A stretch of DNA of 64,000 bases from Gymnopilus junonius (taxonomy: Eukaryota; Basidiomycota; Agaricomycetes; Agaricales; Galerinaceae): NCBI GenBank assembly GCA_015501075.1, contig JADNYJ010000007.1:310001-374000 (forward strand), in the 5' to 3' direction. Shown in pieces: positions 60,359 through 64,000 of this stretch (position 1 is the stretch's first letter; every line of letters begins with the position of its first letter). The notes under the pieces were generated by a model that did no database searches, was not told the DNA's origin, and saw only the letters and a list, made by a program, of their open reading frames with translations. The position numbers were made by a program, and so were the translations under genes.

Positions 60359-62227
60359 ATGAAGTCGATCGTTTTTGGCCTTTCCCTTGCGAGCGCAGCT
60401 GCCGCACAACTCAGTGTGGTTGGGGTGTCTATGGTTCCTGCTGCTGGATCTTCTGCTGCCATTTCTTCTGCTACTGCCGCTGTCTCTGGTCCAAGTTCAG
60501 GCGCCTTTTCCCTTCCTGCAGTGACGCCCGCGCCATCGCCAGCCTATGGAAGTTATGCTCCTCCTTCGATCCCCACGGAGGCGCCTCAGAGTTCGGTGGA
60601 TTTCTACACGTACATGCCGTACAGTTCTTATATGGGTGGGGGTTACAAGTCGTTGGATTGTGGTTATGGTTATGAAAAGCAGTCGGATGGTTCTTGCCAG
60701 CCGTATTCTTGGGTGTGTCCTCAAAATTGTCCTTTTGATCGAAAAATTGGCTTATTTGTTGCCCTAGTTCACTTATCAAAATGAGTGCTATGCTACCACG
60801 ATCATCACCAATATCATCGAAAAGTGAGATTACTTTCTTGGGTGTCTTCCATCCAGAGTTTAACCATTTTCTTTAAATTTTGTAGTAGCTGCAACTCCAA
60901 CGACTATGGCTACAACCATGGGTACAACAGCGTCGACACAGTGACGGTGACCATGTTCGACACCATGACCGACTTCATGACCGACTTCCAGACCTACACA
61001 GTGACCATGACCGACACAATGACCGATTTCATGACGGTCACTTCGACGATGACCGACACCATGACTGACTTCATGACGGTCACTTCGACGATGCACGAGA
61101 CGGACACTGTAACCAAGACGGACACCGTTACCTGCACAGAGACGCAGACCTACACTAAAGTCGTGCCCACCACCATCACAATGCACGACACCATGTTTGT
61201 CACTCGCACGATGACGGATATTATGTCGGTTACTCAAGTCGTCACCTCCATTGAGATGGTCCCAACTACCCGTGTCTGGATCTCAACGGAAATCGTTGAC
61301 GAAACTCAGACCGTCGAGCACACCTTGACCGCCACTGAGACTCAGACCCAGACGAACATCTACACCAAGACTGATACCATGACCGACACTGCTACCCAGA
61401 CGGTCCATGATACCATGACTGATTTCGTTACCAGGACTGAGCTGAGCACCATCATCCAGCCGACGACTTACACCAAGGTTTGGGTCAGCACCAAGGTTAT
61501 CGATGACGTGCGTAGAATTATTGAAATTGATTTATTGGATCCACTTGACTGAATATTGCGGAATTTAGACCATGACTGTTATGGAGACCCAGACGGCAAC
61601 TGTTACAGATGCTATCACCTCCATCCAGACAGCAACGATGACGGACTTCATGACTGATTACATCACAGTCACTCAAGTCAGCACCTATGTCAAGCCTACC
61701 ACAATCGTGTCGGTCTGGGAGGAGACGAAGACCATTGACAACGTACGTCTCAGTCGCAGGCAAAGTCGACCACCTTTAGCTTATGCAAAATTTTTTTAGA
61801 CTCAAACTATTGTCAACACTGTCACCTCCACTCAAGTCATGGACAAGACCTACTTGCAAACGGCAACGGTTACACAATTCTCAACTGCGACTGCGACTGC
61901 CACCGCTACTGCGACCACTACAGAAATCCAACAAGTTGCGGAGACTGGCCTCTCTGACTGTCTTGGACGAGTTCGTACTGCCACTTTCCTTGCCAGTATT
62001 GAATTTTCTGACATTTCCTGTAGTGCAAGTCTCAGTACTGGTTGACTCAGGGTAGCAACTCCTGGAACACCTACGCCAGCCCTTCTGCCATGGCCACCGG
62101 ATCTAGCTGGAGTTCATCCAGCTCTTACGGCTCAAGTGGTTCCTCCTATGGGTCAAGCGGTTCCTCCTACGGCTCAAACGGTTCCTCAAGCGGATCGTCA
62201 TATGGTAGCTCAGGCTCTGGGTACTAA
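60359..62227 (+). CDS. Secreted Thr-rich repeat protein (cell-wall or adhesin-like)
   Basis: Six exons in phase: 60359-60712, 60768-60823, 60886-61507, 61569-61742, 61800-61970, 62024-62227, 526 residues. Signal peptide MKSIVFGLSLASAAAAQ. A Ser/Ala/Pro/Tyr-rich region with a few Cys follows, then about 330 residues dominated by Thr, Val, Met and Asp in TMTD-type and TxTxT patterns (for example MTDTMTDFMTVTSTM), then a Ser/Gly/Tyr tail of GSSY units ending SSGSGY. Cys residues flank rather than interrupt the Thr block. There is no C-terminal hydrophobic GPI signal and no catalytic motif. The alternating Thr/hydrophobic pattern suggests a beta-rich, heavily O-mannosylated stalk or fibre. Function unknown. 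Confidence 0.82.
61007..61090 (+). repeat. Two tandem 42-nt repeats in the Thr-rich gene
   Basis: Units 61007-61048 and 61049-61090 each encode the same 14 residues, MTDTMTDFMTVTST. They differ at three bases, all synonymous third positions. A degenerate earlier unit (MFDTMTDFMTDF) begins near 60953. Confidence 0.85.
62100..62226 (+). repeat. Ser/Gly/Tyr repeats at the C terminus of the Thr-rich protein
   Basis: Tandem 18-nt-like units encoding GSSGSSY and variants (SYGSSGSSYGSSGSSYGSNG), with the recurring nucleotide core GGTTCCTCCTA. Likely prone to slippage and length change. Confidence 0.8.
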
Positions 62228-62779
62228 ATTTGTTAGGCCTTAGGAGGTTGAAAAAAGGTGATTTCACTGTTGTCGCGCTCTTGCTGTCATGTCCCATCAC
62301 GTTGTAGAATTTTTCCTTTAGCAGGTTTACCACCCACATCATCGGACTTCATACCATTCCACCTTATAGCTTTATTTCGCAAATGGACCTTTTTACTCTC
62401 TATCTTCGATCTTCTTCAAGCTGCTATCAATAGTCGATGCTTAATACGTTTTTTCAAAGGCGTTCTAGTCCTTTCGTTCTTCCCTTGACAGGTTCATATC
62501 CGCGACGGTCCTTTTTTTGACCTATTTATTTCCTTTGATCCGACTCCCCTCTGTCCAATCCGTCTGGCACTGTCTACCGCTCTATCTAGGTGTACCTTAC
62601 TAGATTGGCTTTCAATGGGATGTACTTGAAAAACGCTACAAAAAATCAATGAGGCGTTTACATACTTACATGCCCGTTACTTTTACTCATATGCCTTGCA
62701 AATGACGTCATCGTTATTACTTATAACCGTTCACTAAGACTTCCGAAAGTAATCGATTACTACTTACTCGTTGACCACC
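62228..62779. other. Intergenic region
   Basis: About 550 bp holding the 3' flank of the Thr-rich gene and the promoter of the thioredoxin-like gene. AT- and pyrimidine-rich; no gene seen. Confidence 0.4.
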
Positions 62780-63323
62780 ATGCCTATAATTTTTGCAGAT
62801 GGATCGATAGATCCTATAACACTCTTCAAAGTTCCCGAACATTTTGTTGTCTTCTATTCATCCATCGTAAATGGCGAGATGTGGTGTCCAGTCAGTACTT
62901 GCCAGACCAGCACCCTCCAGAACTCTTAAATCTGATTATCCTGTTTGACTAGGACTGTCGGCGGGTGGAAGATATTGTTAAAGAGACGTTCTCTGGAGAT
63001 GATCATGATGTATTAATCGTCTACGTAGGCGATAGGACTCAGTGAGTAGCTTCAGTCTGCTTGAACTTCGGATACCACCGGCTTACTTTACTTGACTATA
63101 TCAGGTGGAAGAACCCAACCAATATCTATCGACAAGAGCCTTGGCATATCACAAATGTTCCAACGATAATACGTCTGAAAAATGTAGGCACCTCTCGTTT
63201 TCTCTGGACCTGCATTACTGATGACTATGGCGATTGACTCAAAATCAGGGTAAAGAGGACGGAAGACTTTCAGACGACCAGGAAATTTTGAATGAACTGA
63301 AGACATTCGTAAAAAGCGAATGA
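62780..63323 (+). CDS. TXNDC17/TRP14-like thioredoxin-fold protein (DUF953)
   Basis: Exons 62780-62890, 62953-63041, 63105-63183, 63249-63323 give 117 residues, a normal size for the family. The redox motif MWCPDCRRVEDIV has the WCPDC active site that separates TRP14 from thioredoxin (WCGPC); it straddles intron 1. Other family positions: VGDRTQWKNPTNIYR, VPTIIRLKNGKEDGRL (cis-Pro before the strand), and a final helix LNELKTFVKSE. Such proteins reduce small disulfides and cystine using thioredoxin reductase. The first donor is GTCAGT, slightly unusual. Confidence 0.92.
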
Positions 63324-63572
63324 AAGTAATCATCAAGGACAAATTCAAGGATTAGGAAATGTACACATAAGGACAGATAATATAATGCATTTATGACTTT
63401 TTTACTCGTCGACATGAGTACCCGTATAAGCTGCACCTCCCAACGATTCAGGACTATGATTGGTCGGTGTTTGCCTCGGTTTCTTGTGATTGCACCGCAG
63501 AGCCAATGGAGGAGACCTGGGCAAGTCTTAGGCATACCGGTCCAGGTAAATCTAGAGCGGCGGCGCGAGTTC

Positions 63573-63970
63573 TCACTCAGCCCTCAAGGGCTCCATTTCT
63601 TCCTCATCCTTTTTAGACCTTTTAGACTCTATGACACGCTTCGTTTTCAAGTAGGCCAAGATAATGCCCCAAATTATGAGAGGGCTGAATACAAATCCTA
63701 ATAAGAGAAGCAACGCAGTCCCAGGCTGGAGAGGTGCAGGTTGGTCATCCGCCGTAGGAACAGGGCTTGAAGGAGGGATCGCGTCCGTCCTTGTGGCATT
63801 GACCTGACGAGTTGGGTTCATGTTTCGGAAATGATTATCGTCAATGACAAAAAATAGCCTCGGAGGTTTGGAATGATACTCCTTCGAAACAGGGTGTGGA
63901 CCAGGTTGACAATGGAATGGGGCCCTTATCACAGCGCAAAAGATTGGATCGAGGATGACCAATGTATGTA
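63573..63970 (-). CDS. Single-pass membrane protein, last exon (5' part outside window)
   Basis: Only the 3'-most exon is inside the window: an acceptor (TTTCAG) ends at 63971 and the exon runs to the stop at 63573. It encodes a Cys/Pro/His-containing luminal part (FHCQPGPHPVSKEYHSKPPR), a Ser/Pro-rich spacer, one membrane helix (ALLLLLGFVFSPLIIWGIILA) and a charged tail (KRSKKDEEEMEPLRAE). I do not recognise the family. An internal ATG (NMNPTRQ) is possible but would lose the conserved-looking luminal part. Confidence 0.6.
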
Positions 63971-64000
63971 CTGAAATGATCGAGCGTTAGTGGGGCCAAG

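Overview
This is a 64 kb stretch of a compact fungal nuclear genome, almost certainly from an Agaricomycete (mushroom-forming Basidiomycota). The evidence is: about 25 protein genes on both strands; many spliceosomal introns of about 45-60 bp with phase-consistent GT..AG (a few GC..AG) borders; very small exons; a polyporopepsin-type aspartic protease; rapidly evolving F-box/LRR-like genes; and a large MRP-type ABC transporter. There is no bacterial, viral or intact transposon signature. Exon borders given here were reconstructed by eye from reading frame, splice consensus and family conservation.

Layout. 1-5.3 kb: the tRNA m1A58 methyltransferase subunit TRM6 (minus, cut by the window edge) is divergent from an intronless UCS-domain myosin chaperone, followed by a decayed copy of the chaperone's 3' end and two small unrecognised loci. 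5.65-10.36 kb: a class I myosin (head, IQ neck, TH1, Pro-rich, SH3) in 17 coding exons, so the chaperone and a likely client lie side by side. 10.7-17 kb, mostly minus: a Ser-rich coiled-coil protein, riboflavin synthase, a Gln/Gly/Tyr/Ser-rich disordered protein built from phase-1 symmetric exons, a tiny membrane protein (plus) and a single-pass Ser/Thr-rich surface protein. 17.1-27.7 kb: an F-box protein, an ABCC/MRP transporter (minus) and an RNF126/RNF115-like RING E3 ligase (plus) whose tail is out of frame. 28.3-35.6 kb: polyporopepsin-like protease, a gene-poor 2.7 kb, and an ARMT1/DUF89 phosphatase. 35.6-45.3 kb: a 1,641-residue coiled-coil protein and an Lgl/tomosyn/Sro7 exocytosis protein. 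45.4-48.9 kb: an NTF2/SnoaL-like protein, the Golgi SNARE GOS1 and the TatD-type protein SCN1. 49.8-54.3 kb: three tandem F-box/LRR-like paralogues, two of them broken. 54.5-64 kb: TRM5, the EF-hand aspartate/glutamate carrier AGC1, a secreted Thr-rich repeat protein, a TXNDC17-like thioredoxin protein and the edge of a membrane-protein gene.

Themes. Several genes serve actin-based trafficking and polarised secretion (UCS chaperone, myosin-I, Sro7/tomosyn, GOS1). Two serve tRNA methylation (TRM6, TRM5). The remainder is metabolism, transport and fast-evolving accessory genes. I see no obvious biosynthetic cluster or defence system. The most unusual items are the Thr-rich repeat protein, the birth-and-death F-box trio, the chaperone-myosin pairing with its relic, and the splicing oddities (three GC-AG introns, a coding exon that is only ATG, and 24- and 27-nt micro-exons).
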